DNA of 64,000 nucleotides. Source: Pseudomonas anguilliseptica. GTDB lineage: Bacteria; Pseudomonadota; Gammaproteobacteria; Pseudomonadales; Pseudomonadaceae. The notes under the pieces were generated by a model. It did no database searches. It was not told the origin of the DNA and saw nothing but the letters and a program-made list of their open reading frames with translations. The stretch is taken from assembly GCF_021375795.1 (NCBI RefSeq), contig NZ_JAEIOI010000002.1, positions 1 to 64,000 of the forward strand, in the 5' to 3' direction. The position numbers and the translations under genes are program-made. Shown here piece by piece: positions 28,346 through 37,365 of the stretch. Each line of letters opens with the position of its first letter. Within the stretch, counting starts at the first letter, position 1.

Positions 28346-30589
28346 ATGGTTCAGGTCAGAGCGCATCAGCCGATCAACGATGACGGCAGCATCAACCTTG
28401 AAGCCTGGCTCGGGCATGTACTGAGTGTCGATCCGGCGTTGGATCGTGACGCCCTGCGTGATGCCTGCGAATTCGCCCGTGAGGCCGAGCAGCAGGCCAA
28501 TGCCGCGCAGAACCTGTGGACGGAGGGCGCATCGAGTTTCCGGGCAGGCCTGGAGATCGCCGAAATCCTCGCCGATCTCAAGCTCGACCAGGATTCCCTG
28601 GTCGCCGCAGTGATCTACCGCTGCGTGCGCGAGGGTAAGGTGCCGTTGGCGCTGGTGCATCAGCGCTTTGGCCCGGTGGTGGCCAAGCTGGTGGAAGGCG
28701 TGCTGCGCATGGCGGCGATCAGCGCCTCGATGAACCCGCGTGATTCCCTGGTGCTCGGCTCCCAGGCCCAGGTGGAAAACCTGCGCAAGATGCTCGTGGC
28801 GATGGTCGATGACGTGCGCGTGGCGCTGATCAAACTGGCCGAGCGCACCTGTGCGATCCGTGCGGTGAAGGGCGCTGACGACGAGAAGCGCCAGCGCGTG
28901 GCCCGTGAGGTGTTCGATATCTATGCACCGTTGGCACACCGCCTGGGCATCGGTCATATCAAGTGGGAGCTGGAAGATCTGTCCTTCCGCTACCTGGAGC
29001 CCGAGCAGTACAAGCAGATCGCCAAGCTGCTGCACGAGCGCCGGCTGGATCGCGAGCACTACATCAATGAAGTGATGGACCAGTTGCGCAGCGAACTGGA
29101 AGCCACCGGCATCAAGGCCGACATCAGTGGCCGGGCCAAACACATCTACTCGATCTGGCGCAAAATGCAGCGCAAGGGCCTGCAGTTCAGCCAGATCTAC
29201 GACGTGCGCGCGGTGCGCGTGCTGGTGCCGCAGGTGCGTGATTGCTACACCGCCCTCGGCATCGTCCATACCCTGTGGCGGCACATTCCCAAAGAGTTCG
29301 ACGATTACATCGCCAACCCCAAGGAAAACGGCTACCGCTCGTTGCACACCGCCGTGCTCGGCCCGGAAGGTAAGGTGCTGGAGGTGCAGATCCGCACCCA
29401 GTCGATGCACGAAGAAGCCGAATTGGGCGTGTGCGCGCACTGGCGCTACAAGGGCACCGACGTCAAAGCCAGCTCCAACCATTACGAGGAGAAGATTTCC
29501 TGGCTGCGTCAGGTGCTCGAATGGCATGAAGAACTGGGTGATATCGGTGGCCTGGCCGAGCAGTTGCGCGTGGATATCGAGCCGGACCGGGTCTATGTCT
29601 TCACCCCGGACGGTCACGCCATCGACCTGCCCAAGGGCGCGACGCCGCTGGACTTTGCTTATCGCGTGCACACCGAGATCGGCCATAACTGCCGTGGCGC
29701 GAAGATCAACGGGCGCATCGTGCCGCTCAACTACAGCCTGCAGACCGGCGAGCAGGTGGAGATCATCACCAGCAAGCACGGCACGCCGAGCCGCGACTGG
29801 TTGAACTCCAACCTCGGTTACGTCACCACCAGCCGGGCACGGGCGAAGATCGTCCACTGGTTCAAGCTGCAGGACCGCGACCAGAACGTTGCCGCCGGCA
29901 AGCAGCAGCTTGAGCGCGAACTGCTGCGTTTAGGCCTGCCGCATGTGGACTTCGACAAACTGGCCGAGAAGGCCAATCTGAAAACCAGCGAGGATCTATT
30001 TGCTTCCCTCGGTGCCGGTGATCTGCGTCTGGTGCAACTGGTCAACCTGGCGCAGCAACTGGTCGAGCCAGATCGGGTCAACGAGCAGCTCGAACTGATC
30101 CCGCGCAAGGCCTTGGGCTTCAAACCTGGCAAGCGCGGCGATATCCAGATCCAGGGGGTCGGCAACCTGCTGACGCAGATGGCAGGCTGCTGCCAGCCGC
30201 TGCCGGGTGACCCGATCGTCGGTTACATCACCCAGGGGCGCGGTGTAAGCATTCACCGCCAGGACTGTGCCTCGGTGCTGCAACTGGCCGGGCGCGAGCC
30301 GGAGCGGATCATCCAGGTCAGCTGGGGCCCGGTGCCAGTACAGACCTATCCGGTCGACATCATCATCAAGGCTTACGACCGTTCCGGTCTGCTGCGTGAC
30401 GTGACTCAGGTGCTGCTCAACGAGAAGCTCAATGTGCTGGCGGTGAATACCCGCTCGAACAAGGACGACAACACCGCGTCCATGTCGATTACCGTGGAGA
30501 TTCCCGGGCTGGATGCACTGGGCCGGCTGCTGGGGCGGATTTCTCAGCTGCCTAACATTATTGAAGCGCGTCGCCACCGGGTCAGTTAA
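28346..30589 (+). CDS. relA: GTP pyrophosphokinase, (p)ppGpp synthetase I
   Basis: A 747-aa long RSH protein. The N-terminal hydrolase-like domain lacks the His-Asp active site: where SpoT has LHDVIEDT, this one reads VIYRCVREG. It should therefore only synthesise. The synthetase domain (~230-400) includes DVRAVRVLVP and ENGYRSLHTAVLGPEGKVLEVQIRT (shown in part). A TGS domain is at ~410-470, a zinc-finger/helical region contains GCCQPLPGD, and a C-terminal ACT domain starts near 668. It senses uncharged tRNA on ribosomes. It starts with AGGGAAGG upstream of the ATG at 28346. Confidence 0.96.
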   Translation: MVQVRAHQPINDDGSINLEAWLGHVLSVDPALDRDALRDACEFAREAEQQANAAQNLWTEGASSFRAGLEIAEILADLKLDQDSLVAAVIYRCVREGKVPLALVHQRFGPVVAKLVEGVLRMAAISASMNPRDSLVLGSQAQVENLRKMLVAMVDDVRVALIKLAERTCAIRAVKGADDEKRQRVAREVFDIYAPLAHRLGIGHIKWELEDLSFRYLEPEQYKQIAKLLHERRLDREHYINEVMDQLRSELEATGIKADISGRAKHIYSIWRKMQRKGLQFSQIYDVRAVRVLVPQVRDCYTALGIVHTLWRHIPKEFDDYIANPKENGYRSLHTAVLGPEGKVLEVQIRTQSMHEEAELGVCAHWRYKGTDVKASSNHYEEKISWLRQVLEWHEELGDIGGLAEQLRVDIEPDRVYVFTPDGHAIDLPKGATPLDFAYRVHTEIGHNCRGAKINGRIVPLNYSLQTGEQVEIITSKHGTPSRDWLNSNLGYVTTSRARAKIVHWFKLQDRDQNVAAGKQQLERELLRLGLPHVDFDKLAEKANLKTSEDLFASLGAGDLRLVQLVNLAQQLVEPDRVNEQLELIPRKALGFKPGKRGDIQIQGVGNLLTQMAGCCQPLPGDPIVGYITQGRGVSIHRQDCASVLQLAGREPERIIQVSWGPVPVQTYPVDIIIKAYDRSGLLRDVTQVLLNEKLNVLAVNTRSNKDDNTASMSITVEIPGLDALGRLLGRISQLPNIIEARRHRVS

Positions 30590-30599
30590 GTCTCAATAC

Positions 30600-30661
30600 C
30601 GTAGCCCGGATGCAATCCGGGGAATTGCGTACAGGCATTCCCGGATTGCATCCGGGCTACG
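30600..30661. repeat. Perfect 22-bp palindromic repeat between relA and mazG
   Basis: Two perfectly complementary 22-nt arms (30600-30621 and 30640-30661) with core GTAGCCCGGATGCAATCC flank an 18-nt loop. The remaining relA-mazG gap is only about 26 bp. The core resembles GTAGCCCGGATG-type intergenic repeats that I recall from many pseudomonads. No second copy was found in this window. There is no T-run. Confidence 0.9.
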
Positions 30662-30677
30662 TAGGTAAAGGAATCTT

Positions 30678-31508
30678 ATGTACCAACTCGATGACCTGCT
30701 GCACCTGATGGCCCGGCTGCGCGACCCTCAGCACGGCTGCCCCTGGGATCTCAAGCAGAACTACACGACGATTGTGCCGCATACGATTGAAGAGGCCTAC
30801 GAAGTGGCCGATGCCATCGAGCGTGGCGACTTCGATCATCTGCCCGGTGAGCTGGGCGACCTGCTGTTTCAGGTGGTGTATTACAGCCAGCTGGCCCGTG
30901 AAGAAGGCCGCTTCGAATTTGCCCAGGTGGTGGATGGCATTACCCGCAAGCTGATTCGCCGCCACCCGCATGTGTTCCCCGATGGCGATCTGTACGGCGC
31001 TGTGGATGTGGCCAAGCTGGAGGAGGCTGCGGTCAAACAGCGTTGGGAGGAGATCAAGGCCGAAGAGCGCGCCGAGAAGGCTACTGCCCCTGAGCAGCTC
31101 TCACTGCTTGACGATGTGCCCACGGCGCTGCCGTCGCTAAGCCGGGCAATCAAGTTGCAGAAGCGCGCCGCTCAGGTCGGCTTCGACTGGCCCGAGGCCT
31201 TGCCGGTGGTCGACAAGGTGCGCGAAGAGCTGGATGAAGTGCTCGAAGCCATGAGCGAGAACGACCCCGAGGCGATTGGTGAAGAGATCGGCGATCTGCT
31301 GTTTGTGGTCAGCAACCTAGCCCGGCACCTCAAGGTCGATCCGGAAACGGCGCTACGGGCGGCCAACGCCAAGTTCGAACGGCGTTTTCGTTTTATCGAG
31401 CAGGCATTGCGCGAAGCGGGGCGCAGCATGGAAGATTGCGCCCTGGATGAATTGGACGCGCTCTGGGGCGAAGCCAAGAAACTGGAAAAGCAGACCCCGA
31501 GCTGCTGA
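30678..31508 (+). CDS. mazG: Nucleoside triphosphate pyrophosphohydrolase MazG
   Basis: A 276-aa protein with two MazG all-alpha domains. The first has EEAYEVADAIERGD and ELGDLLFQVVYYSQLA, the second EELDEVLEAMSE and EEIGDLLFVVSNLAR; the paired Glu and Asp residues bind Mg2+. It hydrolyses (d)NTPs to monophosphates and sanitises nucleotide pools. In E. coli it lies next to relA and limits ppGpp effects; here it also follows relA, separated by a palindromic repeat. Confidence 0.94.
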   Translation: MYQLDDLLHLMARLRDPQHGCPWDLKQNYTTIVPHTIEEAYEVADAIERGDFDHLPGELGDLLFQVVYYSQLAREEGRFEFAQVVDGITRKLIRRHPHVFPDGDLYGAVDVAKLEEAAVKQRWEEIKAEERAEKATAPEQLSLLDDVPTALPSLSRAIKLQKRAAQVGFDWPEALPVVDKVREELDEVLEAMSENDPEAIGEEIGDLLFVVSNLARHLKVDPETALRAANAKFERRFRFIEQALREAGRSMEDCALDELDALWGEAKKLEKQTPSC

Positions 31509-31580
31509 GCCCGTAGGGTATGGCGCGTCACGATTGCGCTGGGTACGCCCACTTAATATTGAAGGTTGGAAAGGTAGGTT

Positions 31581-32120
31581 ATGGCTCTCTCACTACGCGA
31601 TCAGCTGCTTAAAGCCGGGCTGGTCAACGAAAAGCAGGCCAAGCAGGCCGGCAAACAGCAGCAGAAACAGCAGCGCCTGGTGAATAAAGGTCAGGCCGAG
31701 AAGGACGAATCGCAAAAGCTCGCCGCCCAGCAGGCCATGGCTGAAAAGGCCGCGCGCGATCAGGAGCTGAACCGCCAGCAACAGGAAAAAGCCGAGCAGA
31801 AAGCCCGTGCTGCGCAGATCAAGCAACTGATCGAAGTCTCGCGTCTGCCCAAGCTGACTACCGAGGATTACTACAACTTCGTTGACGACAAGAAAGTTAA
31901 GCGCCTGTCGGTCAACGCCCTGATGCGCAACAAGCTCAGCAGCGGCTCGCTGGCCATTGTCCGTCACGGTGGTGGCTATGAAGTGATCCCGCGTGAAGCC
32001 GCGTTAAAGATTCAAGAGCGCGACGCCCAGCGCGTGGTCCTGCTCAACACCCCGACCGAAGCGCCGGATGCCGATGATCCGTATGCGGCCTATCAGGTGC
32101 CGGATGATCTGATGTGGTGA
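31581..32120 (+). CDS. DUF2058 family protein (YaiL-like)
   Basis: A 179-aa protein. Residues ~15-95 are a highly charged Gln/Lys/Ala/Glu coiled coil that is likely RNA- or ribosome-associated. The C-terminal half contains LTTEDYYNFVDDKKVKRLSVNALMRNKL (in part), which is the DUF2058 domain. Gene order after mazG is normal for Pseudomonas. The function is not established. GGTAGG precedes the ATG at 31581. Confidence 0.87.
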   Translation: MALSLRDQLLKAGLVNEKQAKQAGKQQQKQQRLVNKGQAEKDESQKLAAQQAMAEKAARDQELNRQQQEKAEQKARAAQIKQLIEVSRLPKLTTEDYYNFVDDKKVKRLSVNALMRNKLSSGSLAIVRHGGGYEVIPREAALKIQERDAQRVVLLNTPTEAPDADDPYAAYQVPDDLMW

Positions 32121-32270
32121 TTACGATCTGCTGCGCGTCGGCCATCCAGCGTTAAAAACAGCCTCGAAATGCTCATGTACAAAAGTACACTCCGCTTTCT
32201 CGGCGTTTTGACCAGCCGGAGGCTGTTACTAACGTAGCGCCTTGTCTGGCTCTAGCTCGCGAGATCGTAA
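32121..32270. repeat. 150-bp palindromic intergenic element (REP/MITE-like)
   Basis: It starts immediately after the DUF2058 stop codon. Outer arms TTACGATCT (32121-32129) and AGATCGTAA (32262-32270) are perfectly inverted. An inner pair ACAGCCTC (32158-32165) and GAGGCTGT (32219-32226) repeats the symmetry, and a small hairpin GTACaaaaGTAC is at the centre left. No ORF is present. It looks like a non-coding mobile or REP-type element. Confidence 0.65.
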
Positions 32271-32325
32271 GCAGGCTCTAAGGATTGACGCTGTTAGGCT
32301 CTGGTTTACCGAAATCAGCGCCATG

Positions 32326-32355
32326 AAAAAGCCGAGCACTTAGCTCGGCTTTTTT
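32326..32355. terminator. Bidirectional terminator between DUF2058 and DUF3108 genes
   Basis: AAAAAGCCGAGC and GCTCGGCTTTTTT form a strong stem with A- and T-runs on either side. It suits both convergent genes. Confidence 0.9.
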
Positions 32356-32367
32356 ATTTGTGCTCAC

Positions 32368-33084
32368 TCAGTCCTGGCGGCCTGCAACCGCTTTGCCGTC
32401 GACGGTGCCGTCCTTGAGCATGATCTGGTATTCCTTGCCGTCTTTCTCGACCTGATGCAGGCGCACCAGCAGGAAGTCCCAGTCCTTGGCGAACCAGAGG
32501 ATGGTCTTGCGGCTGCTTTGTGTTGGATCACGCACGCGTTCGACCTTGATGGCGTCGATCAGGCCGGCCTTGGTCCGCACGGTTTCTTCACCCAGCACGC
32601 GGAAATCGTAAGTTTCCACTTCGTCGCCATCGACCACCTGGTAGCTCATGCTCTTGGTGCCAGCGGCCACGTCATATTGCAGGGCCAACTGATAGGTCGA
32701 CTTGTCCAGCAGGCCGCGGTTCAGCGGCAGGCGCACTGGAGTGTCGCGGTCACTGCCGATCACCTGCTTGGCGCTCCAGTCGAAGTCGTGCTCGATCTTC
32801 TTGCCCTTGCCCAGGCCGTTGCGTTCATACAGGTAAGTCTGCGGCAGGAAGACTTCTTTATCCACGCGCAGGGTGCTTTGTTCGGTCAGGCTGGCGACCA
32901 GCATGGAGGCTTCGAAGTTCAGCTTCCACACGCCGTTATCCAGCGCTTCAAGGCTGCGTTCGGCGCTGCCGCTGACGGGCAGTTGCTTCCAGTCGGCGGT
33001 GTAGCTGGCGGAGAAGGGTTTCAGCTCGACGGCCAGTGCCGGCAGGCTCAAAAGTGTCAGTGCGAACAGTAAGGCGCGACCCAT
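32368..33084 (-). CDS. DUF3108 periplasmic protein
   Basis: A 238-aa protein. A signal peptide (MGRALLFALTLLSLPALA) is followed by a beta-rich domain with FSASYTADWKQLPVSGSAERSL, IEHDFDWSAKQVIG and LWFAKDWDFLLVRLHQVEKDGKEY (partly quoted). This resembles DUF3108, a beta-barrel-like family of periplasmic proteins with no known reaction. It lies 8 bp downstream of purN on the same strand and is probably cotranscribed with the purine genes. Confidence 0.85.
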   Translation of the reverse strand: MGRALLFALTLLSLPALAVELKPFSASYTADWKQLPVSGSAERSLEALDNGVWKLNFEASMLVASLTEQSTLRVDKEVFLPQTYLYERNGLGKGKKIEHDFDWSAKQVIGSDRDTPVRLPLNRGLLDKSTYQLALQYDVAAGTKSMSYQVVDGDEVETYDFRVLGEETVRTKAGLIDAIKVERVRDPTQSSRKTILWFAKDWDFLLVRLHQVEKDGKEYQIMLKDGTVDGKAVAGRQD

Positions 33085-33092
33085 GGTGTCTC

Positions 33093-33743
33093 CTAAGTTC
33101 GAATAAGGTGTCCGGTACTCGGTAACAGTTGCTCGTCCAACATCGCCCCCTGCGCGGCCAGCTGCAAACGGCCTTCGGCAAACCAGCGCACGGCCAGCGG
33201 GTAAATCACGTGTTCCTGCTCGTGCACACGCTGCGCCAGGCTGCTGGGCGAGTCATCCGACTGTACCGGTACCACTGCCTGTACGACCAGTGGTCCGCCA
33301 TCGAGTTCCTCGCTGACGAAGTGCACGCTGCAGCCGTGTTCGCTGTCACCCGCTTCCAGCGCCCGCTGATGGGTGTGCAGGCCTTTGTATTTCGGCAGCA
33401 AAGACGGGTGGATATTCAGCAGGCGGCCGGCGTAGTGACGAACGAAACTGGGGGTGAGGATGCGCATAAAGCCAGCCAGTACCACCAGTTGCGGATCAAA
33501 CGCATCAATGGCCTCGACCAGCGCAGCATCGAAGGCCTCGCGGCCATCGAACTGCTTGTGGTCGAGCACGGCGGTGGCGATGCTGGCCTGTTTGGCGCGT
33601 TCCAGGCCGTAGGCATCGGCGCGGTTGGATATCACCGCGGCGATGCGTGCCGGATTGCTGTCATGGGCGATGCTGTCGATCAGCGCCTGCAGATTGCTGC
33701 CGGAGCCGGAGATCAGCACCACCACATTGCACTGTGCTGGCAT
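33093..33743 (-). CDS. purN: Phosphoribosylglycinamide formyltransferase
   Basis: A 216-aa GAR transformylase. GSGSNLQALIDS near the N terminus binds the phosphate, and FMRILTPSFVRHYAGRLLNIHPSLLPKYKG (partial) contains the catalytic His and folate-binding loop. It transfers a formyl group from 10-formyl-THF to GAR in purine synthesis. Its start overlaps the purM stop by one base, so the two are translationally coupled. It ends 8 bp before the DUF3108 gene. Confidence 0.95.
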   Translation of the reverse strand: MPAQCNVVVLISGSGSNLQALIDSIAHDSNPARIAAVISNRADAYGLERAKQASIATAVLDHKQFDGREAFDAALVEAIDAFDPQLVVLAGFMRILTPSFVRHYAGRLLNIHPSLLPKYKGLHTHQRALEAGDSEHGCSVHFVSEELDGGPLVVQAVVPVQSDDSPSSLAQRVHEQEHVIYPLAVRWFAEGRLQLAAQGAMLDEQLLPSTGHLIRT

Positions 33744-34801
33744 TAGTGCTGTTTCAGGTTGTTCAATACGACCTGTGCAGCGCCTTCGGCTGCTTCACCG
33801 ATCTGGCCGATCACCCAAGGCTGCTCGCCTGCGGCGGTCAGGGTTTGCAGGGTGACTTCGACCTGATCCTGCGCCACGCAGATGACCATGCCGACGCCGC
33901 AGTTGAGTACGCGGTGCATCTCGTGCTCATCCACATTGCCTTTTTCCTGCAGCCAGTCGAAGACCGCCGGGCGCGTCCAGCTCGCCACGTCGACCACGGC
34001 TTGTGCGCCTTTTGGCAGTACGCGTGGGATGTTGTCGAGCAGGCCGCCGCCGGTGATGTGGGCCATGGCTTTGACGGCGCCAGTGTCTTTGATCAGCTTG
34101 AGCAGCGGTTTGACGTAGATGCGGGTCGGCGCCATCAGCAGGTCGGTCAGCGGCTTGCCATCGACCTGAGTGGTTTCGATATCTGCACCGGAGACTTCGA
34201 TGATCTTGCGGATCAGTGAGTAGCCGTTGGAGTGCGGGCCGGAGGACGGCAGGGCGATCAGCGCGTCACCGGTGGCGACTTTCGAGCCGTCGATGATTTC
34301 GGCTTTTTCCACCACGCCGACGCAGAAGCCGGCCAGGTCGTAGTCTTCGCCTTCGTACATGCCGGGCATTTCAGCGGTTTCACCGCCAACCAGGGAGCAG
34401 CCAGCCAGTTCGCAGCCGGCGCCGATGCCGGTGACTACGGTGGCGGCCACGTCAACGTTGAGCTTGCCGGTGGCGTAGTAGTCGAGGAAGAACAGCGGCT
34501 CGGCGCCACAGACCACCAGGTCGTTGACGCACATGGCAACTAGGTCTTGGCCGATGCTGTCGTGCTTGTTCAGGTTCAGCGCCAGGCGCAGCTTGGTGCC
34601 TACGCCGTCAGTGCCGGAGACCAGTACGGGTTGTTTGTAACCTGCCGGGATCTCGCACAGCGCGCCGAAGCCGCCCAGCCCACCCATGACTTCCGGACGC
34701 GCGGTGCGCTTGGCCACGCCTTTGATGCGTTCGACCAGGGCTTCGCCCGCGTCGATATCTACACCTGCGTCCTTGTAGCTGATGGAGGGTTGCTTGCTCA
34801 T
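33743..34801 (-). CDS. purM: Phosphoribosylformylglycinamidine cyclo-ligase
   Basis: A 352-aa AIR synthetase. Recognisable segments are [57 protein letters not shown] and [14 protein letters not shown], which form the ATP and substrate site. It converts FGAM to AIR in purine synthesis. It is the first gene of purM-purN-DUF3108. The upstream 312-bp divergent region has a possible minus-strand -10 (TAAAAT) near 34872-34877. Confidence 0.96.
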   Translation of the reverse strand: MSKQPSISYKDAGVDIDAGEALVERIKGVAKRTARPEVMGGLGGFGALCEIPAGYKQPVLVSGTDGVGTKLRLALNLNKHDSIGQDLVAMCVNDLVVCGAEPLFFLDYYATGKLNVDVAATVVTGIGAGCELAGCSLVGGETAEMPGMYEGEDYDLAGFCVGVVEKAEIIDGSKVATGDALIALPSSGPHSNGYSLIRKIIEVSGADIETTQVDGKPLTDLLMAPTRIYVKPLLKLIKDTGAVKAMAHITGGGLLDNIPRVLPKGAQAVVDVASWTRPAVFDWLQEKGNVDEHEMHRVLNCGVGMVICVAQDQVEVTLQTLTAAGEQPWVIGQIGEAAEGAAQVVLNNLKQH

Positions 34802-35113
34802 AGATCCAGGCCTTTAGGGGGAAATGCGGATTGGCACCACCGCTTATGGCGGCGGTCTGCGAAGGCGCGCGATTTTATCAGGCTTGCCCGGCAGCGGCCA
34901 CCCGCTAAGGTTGCGGCAGTTGGGGCGGCTGTTTAAGGTAGCCAATGGCTGTATCTGGAGCGTTACTGCCGGCTGGGTGGTGAAAATGGCTTTGGAATGC
35001 GCCCTGACAGCCCTAAACTCGCGCTTGTGTCCTCTGTCTGCTGCGCTGTTGGCAGGGGCGAGTATTTTTCAACCCGGCCTGCGCGCCACTTTCCGTCCGT
35101 CGAGAATCCATCC
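34802..35113. other. Divergent spacer purM / DUF2066
   Basis: This 312-bp region separates genes transcribed outward. A TAAAAT-like -10 for purM is at 34872-34877 on the minus strand, followed by a GC-rich discriminator. No convincing -35, operator or RNA structure was found. An upstream in-frame extension of the DUF2066 ORF (from 34997) lies here but is not supported. Confidence 0.4.
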
Positions 35114-36154
35114 ATGCGTTTGACCGCTCGCCTGTTTCTTGTCTGTGTGTCGCTGTTCGGCCTGCCAGCTTTTGCTGCCCCCGTGACTGACCTGTACCAA
35201 GTTCGTGAAACGGTCAGCAGCCAGCAGCCGGAAGAGCGCGCGGCCGCTCTAAGCCGTGCGCTGGACACCCTGGTGTTGCGCCTGACCGGCAAAACCGATG
35301 CGGCGCAGAACCCGGCCCTGGCGGCGCTGTATAAGGATCCGCAGCAGATCGTCAGTCAATATGGCTATGAAGGCGACAAACTGCTGGTCGACTTTGATCC
35401 ACAGAGTACCGACCGCAGCCTGCGTCAGGCCGGTCTGGCGCTGTGGGGCGCCAATCGTCCGAGCATCCTGCTGTGGTGGTTGAGTGATGCCAGCGATGGC
35501 AGTCGTCTGCTTGGTGATGGCCAGGCTGCTGCTGCGCCGCTCAATCAGGCCGCGCAGCACCGTGGTCTGCCGCTGCGCTTGCCGTTGGCCGATCTTTCCG
35601 AGCAACTGGTGGCGGTTGCGGAAAACCTCACTGCGAATGATCCGGCTGCCTTGCGTGAAGCCTCCGAGCGCTACGCCGCCGATGCCTTGCTGGCGGTCGT
35701 TGCGCGCGAGGCCAATGGTCAGTGGCAGGCCGGGTGGCGCTTGTGGCTGGGTGATGAGCGCGAGCAGGGCACCGTGCAGGGTGCTGATCAGGCGGCGCTG
35801 GCCGATGCCATCCTGCTGGCCGTCAATCAGCGTTTGGCGCCACGCTTTATTGTCGCCCCTGGTGCGGCCACTTCCCTGACTGTGCAGGTGCAAGGCGTTG
35901 ACCTGGCGCGCTATGCCGAGTTGCAGCGCATTCTTGAGCCCTTTGCCGCGCAATTGCGCAAGGTTCAGGGCGATACGCTGACCTTTGCGGTGAATGCCAA
36001 TACTGAACAGTTGCGCGCACAACTGGCGCTGGCGCGTTTGCAGGAAGTGCCGGCCGAGGCGGCGGTGGATGCCGGGCAGTCGCTCACGCTACCAGCTGCG
36101 GCTGCTGAGCCTGCTGCGGCAGCGCCGGAAAATGTGTTGACGTTTCGCTGGTAG
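35114..36154 (+). CDS. DUF2066 secreted or periplasmic protein
   Basis: A 346-aa protein. A signal peptide (MRLTARLFLVCVSLFGLPAFA) precedes a soluble Ala/Leu/Gln-rich domain. The beginning TDLYQVRETVSSQQPEERAAAL and the segment LWGANRPSILLWWLSDASDG are typical of DUF2066. The reaction is unknown. The C-terminal ~25 residues are an Ala/Pro-rich low-complexity stretch. The ATG at 35114 is chosen because the sequence upstream is not signal-like. It precedes the PerM and hda genes, the common Pseudomonas order. Confidence 0.85.
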   Translation: MRLTARLFLVCVSLFGLPAFAAPVTDLYQVRETVSSQQPEERAAALSRALDTLVLRLTGKTDAAQNPALAALYKDPQQIVSQYGYEGDKLLVDFDPQSTDRSLRQAGLALWGANRPSILLWWLSDASDGSRLLGDGQAAAAPLNQAAQHRGLPLRLPLADLSEQLVAVAENLTANDPAALREASERYAADALLAVVAREANGQWQAGWRLWLGDEREQGTVQGADQAALADAILLAVNQRLAPRFIVAPGAATSLTVQVQGVDLARYAELQRILEPFAAQLRKVQGDTLTFAVNANTEQLRAQLALARLQEVPAEAAVDAGQSLTLPAAAAEPAAAAPENVLTFRW

Positions 36155-36180
36155 ACTGCGGGCATAGCGCCTTCTCAAGT

Positions 36181-36210
36181 TGAAAACCGCAGCTCATAGC
36201 TGCGGTTTTC
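36181..36210 (+). terminator. Terminator downstream of the DUF2066 gene
   Basis: AAAACCGCAGCT and AGCTGCGGTTTT form a strong stem with a short CAT loop between 36181 and 36210. The T-run is short because the T bases pair within the stem. Confidence 0.8.
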
Positions 36211-36273
36211 ATATGAGCTGAGGTACAGCTCGGGCAGATTTCTGGATAGCAGTGGGCATATGGAGCGCAGGGC

Positions 36274-37365
36274 ATGATCGATTCGCATCGTTGGATATGG
36301 ATAGTTGCGGCATTGCTGCTGGGTGGTCTGCTGTACCTGCTGGCACCGATTCTTTCGCCGTTTCTGATTGGCATTCTGCTGGCCTATATGGGCGACCCGC
36401 TGGTTGACCGCCTGGAACGCTGGAAACTGTCGCGAACCTGGGGCGTGGTGGTGGTGTTTGCCCTGATCACGCTGATCATGGCCATTCTGCTGCTGGTCTT
36501 GGTGCCCATGCTGGGCAAACAGCTGGTGCGCTTGTACGAACTGGCGCCGCAAATGCTTGATTGGCTTCAGCACCAGGCTTTGCCATGGATACAGCTCAAG
36601 CTCGGGCTGAACGAGGGTTTCTGGCGTTTTGATCAGCTGAAAACTGCATTCTCCGGACAGTTGGGCAAAACCACCGATATCGTTGGTGCGCTGCTGTCCA
36701 CGGCCACGGCCTCGGGCATGGCACTGCTGGCCTGGCTGGCCAACCTGCTGCTGATTCCGGTGGTTAGTTTTTACCTGATGCGTGACTGGGACCTGATGGT
36801 CGCCAAGCTGCGCAGCTTGCTGCCGCGTGGCCGCGAGGGGCTGGTCGTGCAACTGTTCGGCGAATGCCATGAAGTGCTGGGGGCATTCCTGCGTGGCCAA
36901 CTTCTGGTGATGCTGGCGCTGGGCGTGCTGTATGCCACCGGCCTGATGGTGATTGGCCTGGAGCTTGGCCTGTTGATCGGTGTGCTGGCCGGCTTGGCCA
37001 GCATCGTGCCGTACCTCGGTGTGGTGGTGGGTATCGGCGCGGCGCTGACGGCGGGGCTGTTCCAGTTCGGCCTGGATTTCTACCCGCTGCTCGGTATAGC
37101 GGCAGTCTTTATCGTCGGGCAAATGCTCGAAGGCATGCTGCTGACGCCGATGCTGGTAGGCGATCGCATTGGCTTGCACCCGGTTGCCGTGATCTTCGCC
37201 ATCATGGCCGGCGGTCAACTGTTCGGCTTTACCGGCATCCTTCTGGCTCTGCCAGTGGCGGCGGTGATCATGGTGTTAGTGCGTCATCTGCATGATTTCT
37301 ATAAACTTTCCGATCTTTACGGTGAGCCAGCCAGCGGTTCCGACGAGCCGCCCAACCCAGCATGA
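36274..37365 (+). CDS. AI-2E family transporter / PerM-like permease
   Basis: A 363-aa inner-membrane protein with about eight helices and a soluble region around residues 65-125. VLGAFLRGQLLVMLALGVLYATGL and GLASIVPYLGVVVGI are typical of the AI-2E exporter/PerM family. Some members export autoinducer-2, others are Na+/H+-like antiporters; the substrate here is unknown. Its end overlaps hda by 4 bp (ATGA), so the two are coupled. The C terminus is short, Pro/Ser-rich and cytoplasmic. Confidence 0.87.
   Translation: MIDSHRWIWIVAALLLGGLLYLLAPILSPFLIGILLAYMGDPLVDRLERWKLSRTWGVVVVFALITLIMAILLLVLVPMLGKQLVRLYELAPQMLDWLQHQALPWIQLKLGLNEGFWRFDQLKTAFSGQLGKTTDIVGALLSTATASGMALLAWLANLLLIPVVSFYLMRDWDLMVAKLRSLLPRGREGLVVQLFGECHEVLGAFLRGQLLVMLALGVLYATGLMVIGLELGLLIGVLAGLASIVPYLGVVVGIGAALTAGLFQFGLDFYPLLGIAAVFIVGQMLEGMLLTPMLVGDRIGLHPVAVIFAIMAGGQLFGFTGILLALPVAAVIMVLVRHLHDFYKLSDLYGEPASGSDEPPNPA

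Noticed and set aside
28346..30589. Missing HD hydrolase motif in RelA as a novelty
   Set aside because: Loss of the hydrolase residues is the normal state of RelA in gammaproteobacteria.
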